Positions 1-7,766 of a stretch of 25,544 nucleotides of DNA are shown here, one piece after another. The notes under the pieces were generated by a model. The model did no database searches. It saw only the letters and a list, made by a program, of their open reading frames with translations, and was not told the DNA's origin. This DNA is from Candidatus Poseidoniaceae archaeon. Its GTDB lineage: Archaea; Thermoplasmatota; Poseidoniia; Poseidoniales; Poseidoniaceae. Both the position numbers and the translations under genes were made by a program. The stretch's first letter is position 1, and each line of letters begins with the position of its first letter. The stretch spans positions 1 to 25,544 of the forward strand of contig JAKUNY010000005.1 of the NCBI GenBank assembly GCA_022451765.1, given 5' to 3'.

Positions 1-238
1 CCTCAAAGACGAAGCACACCCATTCGTGGTTGCTTCCGGACGAGTAGTGGATGTCCTCGATGTTGCTCTTGACGAGGCCAACATTGACGCAATTGTTGCG
101 GTCGCACTCGAGAATGATATTTCGGCAATGACGATACGTTGCGGCGTTGATGCCGGGTTGCAACCGCGACTGCAAGGGAGCATCGATCGTCAGATGCGCA
201 ACCGGCAAGGCCGCAGGAAAGCGTTTCTTACCCGGCAC
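1..238 (-). CDS. Possible hypothetical protein, 5' part only, runs off the left edge
   Basis: Reading the minus strand from a GTG at 238 gives 79 codons open to the window edge. A GGTGAT motif lies about 10 bases upstream, similar to the one before the S4 gene. The product begins VPGKKRFPAALPVAHLTIDA and contains four Cys (around 39, 45, 50 and 76) and one Trp. I do not recognise a family. The plus strand is also open in exact codon register (2..295, ending TGA) and encodes an acidic, Val/Asp/Ala-rich segment, so the orientation is uncertain. I favour the minus strand because its codons avoid ATA, AGG and GGG, which are uncommon in neighbouring genes, whereas the plus reading uses all of them and ends in an unnatural Arg-rich tail. 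A divergent arrangement with rpsM also makes sense. Confidence 0.35.
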   Translation of the reverse strand, partial: MPGKKRFPAALPVAHLTIDAPLQSRLQPGINAATYRHCRNIILECDRNNCVNVGLVKSNIEDIHYSSGSNHEWVCFVFE

Positions 239-318
239 ACAACCTCAAATCACCTTCTTCTGTGTGTCCAATATGCACAGAATTCTGATACCTGAAATCG
301 GACCCCTGCATCGCGGTC

Positions 319-327
319 TTGATATAG
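319..327 (+). promoter_or_regulatory. Candidate TATA box for the ribosomal operon
   Basis: The sequence TTGATATAG lies about 60 bases before the rpsM start. A start of transcription 25 bases downstream would leave a leader of roughly 35-40 bases containing the AGGTGG ribosome-binding site just before the ATG. The core is nearly self-complementary (GATATA/TATATC), so it could also serve the divergent gene on the left. This was judged by eye only. Confidence 0.25.
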
Positions 328-382
328 GGGAGGTTGGTCGGAAAACTGCTCGACATCATGTCGCAACGTAAGGTGGACTCGA

Positions 383-853
383 ATGGCAAAAGGAAAAGAA
401 GAGGAACTCGGCGACGATTTTTCATACATTCTCCGAATGGCAGACACGGACATGGACGGTTTGAAGCCGCTTTCATCCGCTCTGACATCGGTTAAGGGAA
501 TCGGCGTACGCAGTGCGATTCAGATCTGCAAGGCCACAGGGTTTGACCCTGCTCGAATGGCCGGCCACCTCGGTCCAGAGCAGCAAGAAACACTACGACT
601 CGCAATCGAGGATTACGTCAACAACGTACCGTACTGGATGGTTAACCGTGCTGCGGACGTCGAGACCGGAAACGACATTCACCTGACCGGTAAGGAAGTT
701 AAACTCACACTTGAAGAAGACATCAACCGTCTTCGAACCATGAAATGTTATCGTGGTGTTCGACACGCTAGCGGCAACAAGGTCCGTGGACAACGTGGAC
801 GAAGCAACGGCCGTGGTGGCCTGACACTCGGTGTAAGCCGAAAGAAAGTATGA
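383..853 (+). CDS. rpsM: 30S ribosomal protein S13 (uS13)
   Basis: The 156-residue product is archaeal-type ribosomal protein S13, which sits in the head of the small subunit and contacts the P-site tRNA and the bridge to the large subunit. The helix–two-turn–helix entry VKGIGVRSAIQICKATGF lies near residues 34-51. The basic C-terminal signature YRGVRHASGNKVRGQRGRSN lies near residues 120-140. The length matches archaeal and eukaryotic S13/S18 rather than the shorter bacterial form. The start is supported by AGGTGG seven bases upstream. It is the first gene of a four-gene translation/transcription cluster, and the S4 gene starts 12 bases after its stop. The short acidic N-terminus (KEEELGDD) is the only mild oddity. 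Confidence 0.96.
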   Translation: MAKGKEEELGDDFSYILRMADTDMDGLKPLSSALTSVKGIGVRSAIQICKATGFDPARMAGHLGPEQQETLRLAIEDYVNNVPYWMVNRAADVETGNDIHLTGKEVKLTLEEDINRLRTMKCYRGVRHASGNKVRGQRGRSNGRGGLTLGVSRKKV

Positions 854-865
854 GGGTGATGAACC

Positions 866-1522
866 ATGGGTGAGCCAAAGTTTTCCAGACCAAAGTTCGA
901 CACACCGCCTCATCCTTGGAAGAAGGCACGAATCGAAGAAGAACATCTCATCCAAGCCAATCACGGCTTGAAGAACATGCGAGAGATTTGGAAGGCCAAG
1001 TCTCAGCTCCGACGCCATCGACGCCAAGCCATGCGTCTCATCGGTATGATCGACACCACAGAAGGTCACGGAATGCGGGAGATGCATGACCTCCTTCGTT
1101 CGCTTCACCTCAAAGGCCTCATTTCAAGCGAAGCCTCCCTTGACGATATTTTGTCGCTTAGCGCCGAAGACATCCTCAACCGTCGACTCCAAGCACAGGT
1201 CTACTACAAGGGGCTTGCATGCTCACTCAAGCAGGCTCGTCAACTCGTAACCCACGGACACATTTGCATCGGTGAACAAAAAGTAACCATCCCATCGTAT
1301 CCGGTCAACCGTGACGAAGAAGAAATGATTCAGTACCATCCATCCAGTGATCTAAACAATCCAGAGCACGAAATCCGCAAGGCAATTGACGGACGCCGTG
1401 AAATGGCAGAGTACGCTGCCGACGAAGAGGAAGTCGACCCCGAAGCAACAAAGCCGTTCGCTGATGAAGTCAACGAAGCCGCTGCAGCAGCACCAAGTGC
1501 AGAAGACGGAGGTGAAGCCTGA
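866..1522 (+). CDS. rpsD: 30S ribosomal protein S4 (uS4)
   Basis: The 218-residue product is archaeal S4, a primary 16S rRNA-binding protein of the small-subunit body. The N-terminus (GEPKFSRPKFDTPPHPW) is the archaeal/eukaryotic (S9-like) form. The S4 RNA-binding domain lies at about residues 106-152 (RRLQAQVYYKGLACSLKQAR, then the VTHGHICIGEQKV hairpin). The last 35 or so residues form a low-complexity acidic and Ala-rich tail that is longer than the core fold needs. A GGTGAT ribosome-binding site precedes the ATG. The stop codon overlaps the rpsK start by one base (TGATG), which suggests translational coupling. Confidence 0.95.
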   Translation: MGEPKFSRPKFDTPPHPWKKARIEEEHLIQANHGLKNMREIWKAKSQLRRHRRQAMRLIGMIDTTEGHGMREMHDLLRSLHLKGLISSEASLDDILSLSAEDILNRRLQAQVYYKGLACSLKQARQLVTHGHICIGEQKVTIPSYPVNRDEEEMIQYHPSSDLNNPEHEIRKAIDGRREMAEYAADEEEVDPEATKPFADEVNEAAAAAPSAEDGGEA

Positions 1523-1905
1523 TGACGCGCCGAGCCATCGTCAACATCTTTTCGTCTTACAACAACATCCTCATGACGGCGACCGATATGACCGGTGCCG
1601 AAACCATTGGTACCTGCTCCGGTGGACAAGTTGTCAAATCGTCCAAGGACAGTGGTGGCCAATTCGCTGCCACTCGTGCCGCTGAGCGTCTCGCTGACAT
1701 GCTCAAGGACAAAGAATTCTCACAACTGATCATCAAGTATCGTGCTCCTGGTGGAAACAAGTCCAACAACACAGGACCCGGTGCACAAGCGGCAATTCGA
1801 GCACTGACACGTGCAGGCATGACCATCACTCGAATCGAGGATGTAACGCCAATTGCCCACGACGGCACCAAGAAAAAGGGTGGACGACGTGGACGACGTG
1901 TCTGA
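1522..1905 (+). CDS. rpsK: 30S ribosomal protein S11 (uS11)
   Basis: The 127-residue product is S11 of the small-subunit platform. The signatures are the N-terminal IFSSYNNILMTATDMTGAET, the middle SGGQFAATRAAERLAD, and the conserved C-terminus DVTPIAHDG followed by KKKGGRRGRRV. The start ATG shares its A with the S4 stop and follows GGAGGTGA in the end of rpsD. The rpo3 gene follows after 15 bases with its own GGAGG, so the four genes form one transcription unit in the usual archaeal order. Confidence 0.96.
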   Translation: MTRRAIVNIFSSYNNILMTATDMTGAETIGTCSGGQVVKSSKDSGGQFAATRAAERLADMLKDKEFSQLIIKYRAPGGNKSNNTGPGAQAAIRALTRAGMTITRIEDVTPIAHDGTKKKGGRRGRRV

Positions 1906-1920
1906 AATGGAGGAATAAAC

Positions 1921-2853
1921 ATGAAGGCAAGCGTTGTTGAAGGGTATCCAAAAGGAAACAAAATGAAGATTCTCATCGAAGATGTTGACGCATCTCAAGT
2001 GAACGCACTCCGACGTGCAATCATTTCCGATGTACCAAAGATGGCCATCGACAAGGTCATGTTCACACTTGGCGTCAATCAAGACAACAACCGCGGTGAA
2101 ATTTTCGAATCCGTCAATGCACTCCCAGACGAGGTCATCGCACACCGTCTGGCAATTATTCCTATTCCAACATGCCCAGACAACAGCATCGTTGCTCCAG
2201 ACGATTGCCCGAATTGTAAAGACATGGCAGAGGAAGACCGAGGCTGTCCGTTGTGTCAAGTTCTCTACACACTCAACGTACAAGGCCCATCCGCAGACAG
2301 CGACGAGCCGTTCCATGTCGTTCGTGCAGGCGATTTGACCAACGTATCCGATCCAACCTTCGACATCAGTGAAGAGATGAAATCAATTCCAATTACTTAC
2401 CTCGCTCAAGGTCAATTCCTTGAATTCATTGCATTTGCAACGCTAGGTCGCGGTCGCGACCATGCAAAGTGGTCTGCAGCATCCGCTGTAACCTTCCAAC
2501 CACGTCACGAAGCTGAACTAAAGAAGCCCAAGAAGGCCTCCGTCCTCTTCGATCTTGATCTCAAGACAAGTGATGGACGACCAATTGATGCAAAACTCTT
2601 CTCCAACAAGAAGTGCAGCGATGTATCAACCGTTCTCGATCTCGAGAAGGCCATGCATCAAGTCGGACACGGAACAGGTCGTGACGGCGACTTCGATGAT
2701 GCAATCGTCTTCAACAAGATCGATCGAAGCTTTGTGTTCTCCTACGAAACCGACGGTTCACTTGCTCCAGAAGCTGTGTTCAACACTGCTATCGAAGAAC
2801 TGAAGACTCGCTTTAGCGACCTCGGCGAAGACCTCGGTCGAGCATTTGCTTGA
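1921..2853 (+). CDS. rpo3: DNA-directed RNA polymerase subunit Rpo3 (subunit D)
   Basis: The 310-residue product is archaeal RNA polymerase subunit D, the counterpart of bacterial alpha and eukaryotic Rpb3, which dimerises with Rpo11 to nucleate assembly. The dimerisation region appears at residues 24-50 (VNALRRAIISDVPKMAIDKV). The conserved ALGRGRDHAKWSAA-type motif is present near residues 175-190 (FATLGRGRDHAKWSAASAV). Cys lie at 85, 96, 99, 109 and 112, including two CxxC pairs, at the position of the zinc loop in Rpb3. The downstream ferredoxin-like insert that carries Fe-S cysteines in several archaeal D subunits has only one Cys here, so a cluster is unlikely. The start is preceded by GGAGG. 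The name rpoD is also used for this gene in archaea and must not be confused with sigma-70. Confidence 0.95.
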   Translation: MKASVVEGYPKGNKMKILIEDVDASQVNALRRAIISDVPKMAIDKVMFTLGVNQDNNRGEIFESVNALPDEVIAHRLAIIPIPTCPDNSIVAPDDCPNCKDMAEEDRGCPLCQVLYTLNVQGPSADSDEPFHVVRAGDLTNVSDPTFDISEEMKSIPITYLAQGQFLEFIAFATLGRGRDHAKWSAASAVTFQPRHEAELKKPKKASVLFDLDLKTSDGRPIDAKLFSNKKCSDVSTVLDLEKAMHQVGHGTGRDGDFDDAIVFNKIDRSFVFSYETDGSLAPEAVFNTAIEELKTRFSDLGEDLGRAFA

Positions 2854-2906
2854 TTCGATTGTGGACCCTCCGCCACCTTGATGATTCTTGGTGAGATGGC
2901 TCGTTC

Positions 2907-3932
2907 ATGGCAACAGTTCAGGTTGGTGGCCACATCACCTTACTGTTCTCAATTCATGACGATGCATTGCTCCCACGCAATCAAGGAAGTCGAGGTGCAG
3001 GAATCTGCCTTGACAAAGGTGTTCGCGTTTCAATCCAAGAGACGGGACGTGCAGAGACAATCGAAGAAGGTCAAGAAATGGCTGGATGGGACAAAGACAT
3101 TCCTTCAATCAAAGCCAAAGGCGAAACCCATGTTGAGATTAACGCCTTTGATCCTGATGCAGATTTGTGCCATGCGATGTATGCCGATCTCATCGATGAA
3201 TTACGGCTAGCCAGACTTCTGCCGTCCGATACCAATTATTTGGTAACCGTCAATATTGAACTTCCACTAAGCCAAGGATTCGGAATGTCTGCTGCAGGCT
3301 TGTCTGCTCTTGCTCTCGCATGCTTTGAGATGACCAAACAAGGGAAACAACCTCAATACTTCCGAGCAGCACATCACATCGAACGCAGATACTCAGGAGG
3401 CTTAGGAGATGTACTTGGAATCTATGTTGGAGGTGTTGAACTTCGAACCCATCCTGGCTCACCCCCATCACCAGGTCTTGCCAAGAGTTTCTCTCTCGAT
3501 TCGCCAATTCTTTTGATTTGGCAAGCAAGTGCGTCAAAACATACCTCGGAATACATCGATGATTCGATGTGGAAGACCAAAATTACCCGGGCAGGTGATG
3601 CCGCAGTCAATCGTCTTGCAGAGAGAAACTGGGAATCTTCAATATGGAATGAGTTGTTGCAAGAAGCTCAAACATTCGGACGGGCATCCAAGATGTTGGA
3701 GGAACCATCCCGTCAATCCATGCTCGCATTGGTTCAATCCGTTATCAATGAACTTAATCTCCAAGCACAAATACGCGCACGATTGTGCATGCTCGGTACA
3801 TCCTGTGTTTTGTTACCCTCGAAGGCAAATCAACCCCTTGATGTTGAAGATTTGAGTCGCATATCGGAACGTCTTCAATCGTTGAACCTAGACTCGACTC
3901 TGACAAGAATCGCTCCACAAAGAAACCCCTAG
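2907..3932 (+). CDS. Pantoate kinase (GHMP kinase family), archaeal CoA biosynthesis
   Basis: The 341-residue protein is a GHMP-superfamily kinase that best fits archaeal pantoate kinase (PoK, COG1829). PoK phosphorylates pantoate to 4-phosphopantoate, the first of two archaeal steps that replace bacterial pantothenate synthetase and kinase. The N-terminal signature GHITLLFSI and GSRGAG (residues 8-32) and the ATP-binding glycine motif PLSQGFGMSAAG (120-131) are clear. GGLGDVLGIYVGG followed by RTHPGSPPSPG is typical of the family. It lies 53 bases after rpo3 on the same strand, so it may be co-transcribed with the translation genes, though a GGTGAG about 12 bases upstream is a poorly placed ribosome-binding site. 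Its stop overlaps the convergent nuclease stop in a CTAG. Confidence 0.85.
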   Translation: MATVQVGGHITLLFSIHDDALLPRNQGSRGAGICLDKGVRVSIQETGRAETIEEGQEMAGWDKDIPSIKAKGETHVEINAFDPDADLCHAMYADLIDELRLARLLPSDTNYLVTVNIELPLSQGFGMSAAGLSALALACFEMTKQGKQPQYFRAAHHIERRYSGGLGDVLGIYVGGVELRTHPGSPPSPGLAKSFSLDSPILLIWQASASKHTSEYIDDSMWKTKITRAGDAAVNRLAERNWESSIWNELLQEAQTFGRASKMLEEPSRQSMLALVQSVINELNLQAQIRARLCMLGTSCVLLPSKANQPLDVEDLSRISERLQSLNLDSTLTRIAPQRNP

Positions 3933-4975
3933 GGGCGGTCCTGCAATGATGTCAGGTCAAGCGGACTTGCATCCAGCATTGTAACACCCGCCATGTAGAG
4001 ATTCTCTGAAAATCCGTGGCGAAATACGATTGCTCCGCTGCCCCATTCGTTGATGTATCGCATCATTTGTTTGAGCATCTTCTTTCGCTGAAAACCCACG
4101 TCCGCCCCGTAGAAATGCTTTGCATCAATCCATGCAACCGGTTGACCGTTGATTTCAACATGGTCGAGGAAAAGAATGTCAGGCGTCAATTTTGGACGCC
4201 CAATCTCCGCTGATTGTTCCTTTACAAGTTCAGGTTGACGTCGAAGGCGTACACCTTGCTCTTCAAACCAATCAGCAAGGATTGTTTCAAACGCATCGGC
4301 TCGAATATGAGTTTCGCTTTGGTCAACGTTTGAAACACGATCAGCTTCTTCTGCAGCATCAAACTCCTTCCGCTCTCGCTCGGAAAACTTCGAGGGAGCA
4401 CGTACCGATTCCTTGATTTTTGATTTCGACCAGCCCTTCTCTGAGAGAATTTGCCGAAAGATATTCATTGGGGGGAAGTCGTATTTTTTTGACAATTCGA
4501 CCACAGTCATGCCCTGTTTGTAATCTCGGTAGATTTGACGACCACGATTTTGCATTGCTTGATGCCCATAAACAGTCTTCTGTTGTAGAAGTGCAGAACG
4601 AAGTGATAATGCTTGATCTGCAGAAATAGAAAGCGGTTTTGCAAAGTGAGCAATTTCATCAACGCGATCATCATCAAGCCAACCGAACTCACCTTTTCGG
4701 ACAACGAATTCTGCCATTTTTCCTTCATCCAAGAGTGAAACAGGCTCACATTTCCATTCAAATGAAAACGATTTCACATCTCCAGGAGTGTCTGGAAGTC
4801 CAACCGGTTGAACACCTGTTCGCTCGTAATCAAATCGAAGATTTGCACGAAGGTTGTGTTCTTCAAGTTCTTTTTTGGATTGTTCCATGAGGTTGGCTTT
4901 CCGAGGCCCACCGTACCGTCGTCGATTTCGAGATCGCCGTTGGCCACTGCGATTTGGCCGGCGGTCTCTTGACAT
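3929..4975 (-). CDS. TPD-family (CDIN1/C15orf41-like) predicted PD-(D/E)XK nuclease
   Basis: The 348-residue protein matches the archaeal relatives of human CDAN1-interacting nuclease 1. The middle part (about 145-195: RQIYRDYKQGM, FPPMNIFRQIL) resembles the helical DNA-binding half of the family. The C-terminal third holds the name-giving motif LTPDILFLD (TPD at 264-266) followed by VAWIDAKHFYG (282-290), giving D266 and D284-x-K286 as probable metal and catalytic residues, with E230 a further candidate. GSGAIVFRHGF at about 312-322 is also characteristic. The first 26 residues are very Arg-rich (RRPNRSGQRRSRNRRR), suggesting nucleic-acid contact. Biochemical function in archaea is not established; a resolvase-like nuclease is inferred from the fold. 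The start follows GAGG with good spacing. Confidence 0.8.
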   Translation of the reverse strand: MSRDRRPNRSGQRRSRNRRRYGGPRKANLMEQSKKELEEHNLRANLRFDYERTGVQPVGLPDTPGDVKSFSFEWKCEPVSLLDEGKMAEFVVRKGEFGWLDDDRVDEIAHFAKPLSISADQALSLRSALLQQKTVYGHQAMQNRGRQIYRDYKQGMTVVELSKKYDFPPMNIFRQILSEKGWSKSKIKESVRAPSKFSERERKEFDAAEEADRVSNVDQSETHIRADAFETILADWFEEQGVRLRRQPELVKEQSAEIGRPKLTPDILFLDHVEINGQPVAWIDAKHFYGADVGFQRKKMLKQMMRYINEWGSGAIVFRHGFSENLYMAGVTMLDASPLDLTSLQDRP

Positions 4976-5075
4976 GATTGAACCTCAAGGTCGACCGTCT
5001 TTGAACCAATCGTCAATATTCGTTGAATGTGGCGCAACGCAACACCTTCATGAAGTGGCAGTTCGTCACACAACT

Positions 5076-7766
5076 ATGCTTCGCCCTGTTTTCATCGTTC
5101 TTGCTCTTCTTTTTGCGACGATGCCTCATCCACAACTGGCATCGCTTGATTCTGAGTCCGAGCCTCAGTTTTCCTCAGAGGAAGCATCTTCACTTGGATG
5201 GGTCGCAACTGCTGGTGGATTCAGTGAAGACACAATCAACGCCCTCGCACCACTCGAGAACAATTCAGTGCTTGCAGGCGGAGCCTTCACGTCCTCGATT
5301 CTCATAGGAGAAAACGGCCATAATTCCAACCAACTCGGATTCGATGATACGGATGGATTCATTGCGATCGTGAATGATACGAGTGAATGGAACTTCAGCG
5401 AATCGTTTGGCAGCATCGGTGTGGACACCGTCGAAAGCCTCGCCATCATGAGTGACGGCGATTTCATCATTGCAGGGGCATATTGTCTGGGGAGCGCTGG
5501 ACTCCAATGCAACATGACGTTGGGTTCATTACCAACGCTTGGGAAAAACGAAGACTCTGATGAAGGTAATGCATACATCGCTCGATACGATGTTGATTCA
5601 GGGTGGCAGTGGGCTGTATCTGTTGCCAACCACCAGGAAGTTCTTTTGTTCGATTTGTTCGTTGATGAATACGATCAAATCCACGTGAGTGTTCTGTTCA
5701 AGGAAATTCTTGATATGAATCAGACAATCTTTGCGGGTGGCCCAGAGCCGAGTATCGGTGTTATGATTTTCGACGAAGACGGCGTTTTCTCAAGCGGATT
5801 TTCCGCACTGTCTGATAGTGGCATCGAACCGTTCGGAGGCTTCTGTCAAAACAGTGCTGGCGAGACGTTCATCACCTTCACATTCATTGGGCAACTCGCT
5901 TTTGAAGAAATTGGAGTTCTGGATTCCAACGGAGGAGGCGACATCGCTGTTGCAAAGTACGGTTCTACCAATTGGGATTGGTTCCAGCAAGCTGGTGGTT
6001 CAGGTGATGACTTTGCGAACGGCTGTGTTGCCAGCGCAGGATCGGACGTGCAAGTGTTTGGGGCCATTGAGGGGAACGCTACCTTCGGAACCGATTACAG
6101 CGATACGACGCAGTGGTTCGATGCATTCCAAGCCGACATTACAACCAATGGCGCATGGGACGGCTTGAACATCGAAGGAGGGCCGGGATACGAAATGTTC
6201 AGCGCTGCCTACCAAACATCATCCGGTTCAACCATTTATGCAGGCATAAGCACCTATGGCTTCATGCTCGGCGATGAAATGCTCGTCGATTACGACGATG
6301 ATACAGGATATTACGGAACGGACGTGTTCCTGGCAGAATACGATTTGGACAATACCTGGGAATGGGCCCTCATGGGTGGAAGTGAGGGACGGGATATCGT
6401 CCATGAAATCGTTCCATCGTCCTCTGGTGGTTCAATGATTGCATTCTCATTTGAAGAGTCTGGAATCTTTGCGAATCATTCCATTGTTTCTGTTGGGGCT
6501 CAAGACGGTGGCATTTGGCATTATGAGACCGATCTCGATGCAGATGGGGTCCTCGATGGGATTGACAACTGTCCGCGAGTTGCGAATTCCGATCAAGCCA
6601 ACTTTGAATCCGATGCGTTCGGTGATGTCTGTGACGATGACGCCGATAACGATGGAATTGCTGACGACCTTGACGCATGGCCGCAAGGGGAAATTGGTTG
6701 GACAAGTACATCAGGAACTGACCATGATAGTGATGGCTGCCGAGACGCAGATGAAGACTTTGATGATGATAACGATACGGTTCTTGACCACCTAGACACC
6801 TGTCCTAAAGGATCACTCGGTTGGGTTTCAACTGCGGAAAGCGATGTCGAAGGTGATGGATGTTCAGACGTTGATACGGACGAAGACGGTTTTGTGGATC
6901 AACGAGACAACTGTCCTGGAACCTCAAACTCAGGCCAAGAGGACCTTGATGGCGATTCAATCGGCGATCTTTGTGATCTGGATGAGGATGGTGACAGCAT
7001 CCCGAACATCGAAGATCTGTGTCCCCGAGACCTCGCTCTTTGGGACTCTGTCGAATTCAATGACTGGGATCGTGATGGTTGCCAGGACAGCATCAACGAT
7101 CTTGATGATGATAACGATGCGAAGCTGGACATGGTCGGCAGTACACAATTCGACATGTGTCCGAAAGGTTATCGAAACTGGGATGCGATGAACATCTCTC
7201 TCGATCATGATCAGGATGGATGTCACGATGATGAAGAAGACCTCGACGACGATGGTGACGGATTTGACGATATCTTCGATCTCTGTCCACGCGGATTGGT
7301 AGGGCCCGTTTTGCCCTCACAAGATTTTGATTCCGATGGTTGTGTTGACGGGGCTGAAGACGTTGATGACGATGCAGATGGTGTCCTCAATGAGGCAGAC
7401 ATTTGCCCGCGTACTCCACTGAGCACCATTGTTGACGGTGCGGGGTGTTCTGCTCAACAAGCCGATACAGATTCAGATGGTGTACTGAATGACAACGACC
7501 TTTGTCCGTCATCGCCTTTGGGCGAAAAAGTCGATGCGGACGGGTGCAAGCTGGTTGAGGTTGAAAGCATAAGCGAGGATTCAGAATCCTCGTTGGGCAT
7601 CAACCAAGTTTTGATTCTTATCGCACTCGTACTTGCGGGTGTTGCAGGCTACATGACTTTCAAACCGGTCAAGGCTCCAGTTGTTTCTCCACAGAAGACA
7701 ATCCCACCAGTTGCGACAGAACCTGAACGCGTTGAAGAAGTACCAACAATCGTTGAAGAAAATTAA
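5076..7766 (+). CDS. Surface protein: predicted seven-bladed propeller, TSP3 repeats, C-terminal membrane anchor
   Basis: I place the start at the ATG at 5076, giving 896 residues, because it begins a signal peptide (MLRPVFIVLALLFATMPHPQ). The open frame extends upstream only by overlapping the divergent nuclease gene. Residues of about 40-480 contain seven degenerate units of the type W.W..GG...D....I....G....G, as in SBBP-like beta-propellers. From about 485 to 830 there are Asp-rich TSP3-type calcium-binding repeats (for example DLDADGVLDGIDNCP). A single transmembrane helix at about 842-862 (INQVLILIALVLAGVAGYMT) is followed by a 34-residue Pro/Glu-rich cytoplasmic tail. This is an anchored extracellular protein, possibly for adhesion or substrate sensing; no catalytic motif is visible. 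Its stop overlaps the leuS stop in a TTAA. Confidence 0.8.
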   Translation: MLRPVFIVLALLFATMPHPQLASLDSESEPQFSSEEASSLGWVATAGGFSEDTINALAPLENNSVLAGGAFTSSILIGENGHNSNQLGFDDTDGFIAIVNDTSEWNFSESFGSIGVDTVESLAIMSDGDFIIAGAYCLGSAGLQCNMTLGSLPTLGKNEDSDEGNAYIARYDVDSGWQWAVSVANHQEVLLFDLFVDEYDQIHVSVLFKEILDMNQTIFAGGPEPSIGVMIFDEDGVFSSGFSALSDSGIEPFGGFCQNSAGETFITFTFIGQLAFEEIGVLDSNGGGDIAVAKYGSTNWDWFQQAGGSGDDFANGCVASAGSDVQVFGAIEGNATFGTDYSDTTQWFDAFQADITTNGAWDGLNIEGGPGYEMFSAAYQTSSGSTIYAGISTYGFMLGDEMLVDYDDDTGYYGTDVFLAEYDLDNTWEWALMGGSEGRDIVHEIVPSSSGGSMIAFSFEESGIFANHSIVSVGAQDGGIWHYETDLDADGVLDGIDNCPRVANSDQANFESDAFGDVCDDDADNDGIADDLDAWPQGEIGWTSTSGTDHDSDGCRDADEDFDDDNDTVLDHLDTCPKGSLGWVSTAESDVEGDGCSDVDTDEDGFVDQRDNCPGTSNSGQEDLDGDSIGDLCDLDEDGDSIPNIEDLCPRDLALWDSVEFNDWDRDGCQDSINDLDDDNDAKLDMVGSTQFDMCPKGYRNWDAMNISLDHDQDGCHDDEEDLDDDGDGFDDIFDLCPRGLVGPVLPSQDFDSDGCVDGAEDVDDDADGVLNEADICPRTPLSTIVDGAGCSAQQADTDSDGVLNDNDLCPSSPLGEKVDADGCKLVEVESISEDSESSLGINQVLILIALVLAGVAGYMTFKPVKAPVVSPQKTIPPVATEPERVEEVPTIVEEN
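6529..7560 (+). repeat. Array of TSP3-type Asp-rich protein repeats
   Basis: Within the surface protein, imperfect units of roughly 25-45 residues repeat the pattern D-x-D-x-DG-(C/V)-x-D followed by a CP.G or CPR turn, for example DHDSDGCRDADEDFDDDND, DHDQDGCHDDEEDLDDDGDG and DSDGVLNDNDLCP. Units containing a GW or NW after CP.G alternate with short DGDG units. The spacing of acidic residues fits calcium binding as in thrombospondin type 3 repeats. Confidence 0.8.

Noticed and set aside
593..1108. 171-codon minus-strand open frame across rpsM/rpsD
   Set aside because: It lies antisense to two clear ribosomal protein genes and its product has no recognisable features.
1720..2316. 198-codon minus-strand open frame rich in Cys, Val and Asn
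   Set aside because: It is antisense to rpsK and rpo3, and its composition is what the reverse of those genes would give.
4854..5075. Upstream extension of the 5076 surface-protein frame to an ATG at 4854
   Set aside because: It would overlap the start of the well-supported divergent nuclease gene and bury the signal peptide 74 residues inside the protein.
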